From Brachycybe producta (Eukaryota > Arthropoda > Diplopoda > Playtdesmida > Andrognathidae): DNA of 64,000 bases. Below the pieces are notes generated by a model. The model made no database searches. It had not been told where the DNA came from and was given only the letters and a program-made list of their open reading frames with translations. The stretch spans positions 744,001-808,000 of the forward strand of contig JAUPFP010000045.1 in NCBI GenBank assembly GCA_036925085.1, read 5' to 3'. The position numbers and the translations under genes were made by a program. Shown in pieces: positions 63,376-64,000 of the stretch. Each line of letters opens with the position of its first letter. Within the stretch, counting starts at the first letter, position 1.

Positions 63376-64000
63376 GTAAGTTTTTTTCCGTTTTTTTTTA
63401 TTACTTGTGGAATTGCATTATTGGCCTTGTGTATTTTTCACGTTCTCTCTTTCTCTCTCTTTCCCTCTCTCTCAATGGCGTTTTCGTCTCTCTCTCTCCT
63501 CTCTTGAGGTTACAATATGGCGGGGTGAACCTTTTATTACCCCTTATTTTTTTTATAAGTTAACATTATTGTATATAAAACATAAATTTCTATATTTCAA
63601 TCCATCTTTAATGTTTAAACTGATTGTTTTCTTGATTAGAAACTGTCGTAATCGTTGTTTACTTGAAGTTTTCACGATTGTCAATGACAAAACAAAAACT
63701 TTGCTTGACCGTTTTCTCGTTCTGGTCAGTTTTCTAATTTCTTGAATCACTTTTTAAAGTTAACTCATGATATAATTTCATTAGAGAAAACTTATTTTTT
63801 TGATAAGAGATTTGCTTAATTCGCTGTTAATCAAAAATATTCTTGTTGAAATTAGTTTTTTAATGAATTTTTTATTAGATTTAACACCTATGTTTTCAAG
63901 AATGTTATTTAAAATAAAGTTAAGCTTTAAACCATGACGTAAATCGGTAGGTTTCTATAGTAAAAATGACCAAATGACGTGAGTCTATACTTTCTATAGT

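Overview
This is nuclear DNA from an invertebrate animal. Evidence: intron-split genes with GT-AG junctions, animal-specific families (RFX4, FANCB, REJ-module protein, a POLR1D isoform-2-type protein), an RPL15 gene with a TOP-like promoter, very AT-rich noncoding DNA (roughly 70% by eye, not counted), long microsatellites and a very high load of palindromic (foldback/MITE-type) repeats. I cannot name the phylum from sequence alone.

Layout. 463-9365 (minus): N-terminal 19 exons of a secreted or membrane REJ-module protein, running off the left edge. 9366-19905: gene-free, repeat-rich. 19906-46788 (plus): a complete RFX4-type transcription factor gene, 20 coding exons, 833 codons, every intron phase consistent. 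46789-52600: gene-free. 52610-54944 (plus): RPL15, complete, 204 aa. 56115-60470 (minus): FANCB-type Fanconi anaemia core-complex gene, 8 exons. 61435-61942 (minus): small gene matching the human POLR1D isoform-2 protein (not RPAC2 itself). 62893-end (plus): first two coding exons of an unrecognised gene.

The genes do not form a pathway. RPL15, FANCB, the POLR1D-type gene and the last gene look like a compact housekeeping cluster with CRE-like (TGACGTCA) promoter elements. RFX4 is a developmental regulator spread over 27 kb, with a perfect X-box (the RFX binding site) in its first intron.

The striking feature is the repeat landscape: at least a dozen unrelated repeat families, nearly all long inverted repeats. 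They include about 20 copies of one family ending in TTAAGGTGG/CCACCTTAA, a second family with the same termini, a family carrying a CRE palindrome in each arm, pogo-like elements (one a four-copy tandem array), a mariner-tail palindrome and hAT-like elements. Many lie inside introns, sometimes filling them or abutting a splice site, and one begins at the RFX4 stop codon. All coordinates of repeat ends are by eye and approximate to a few bases.
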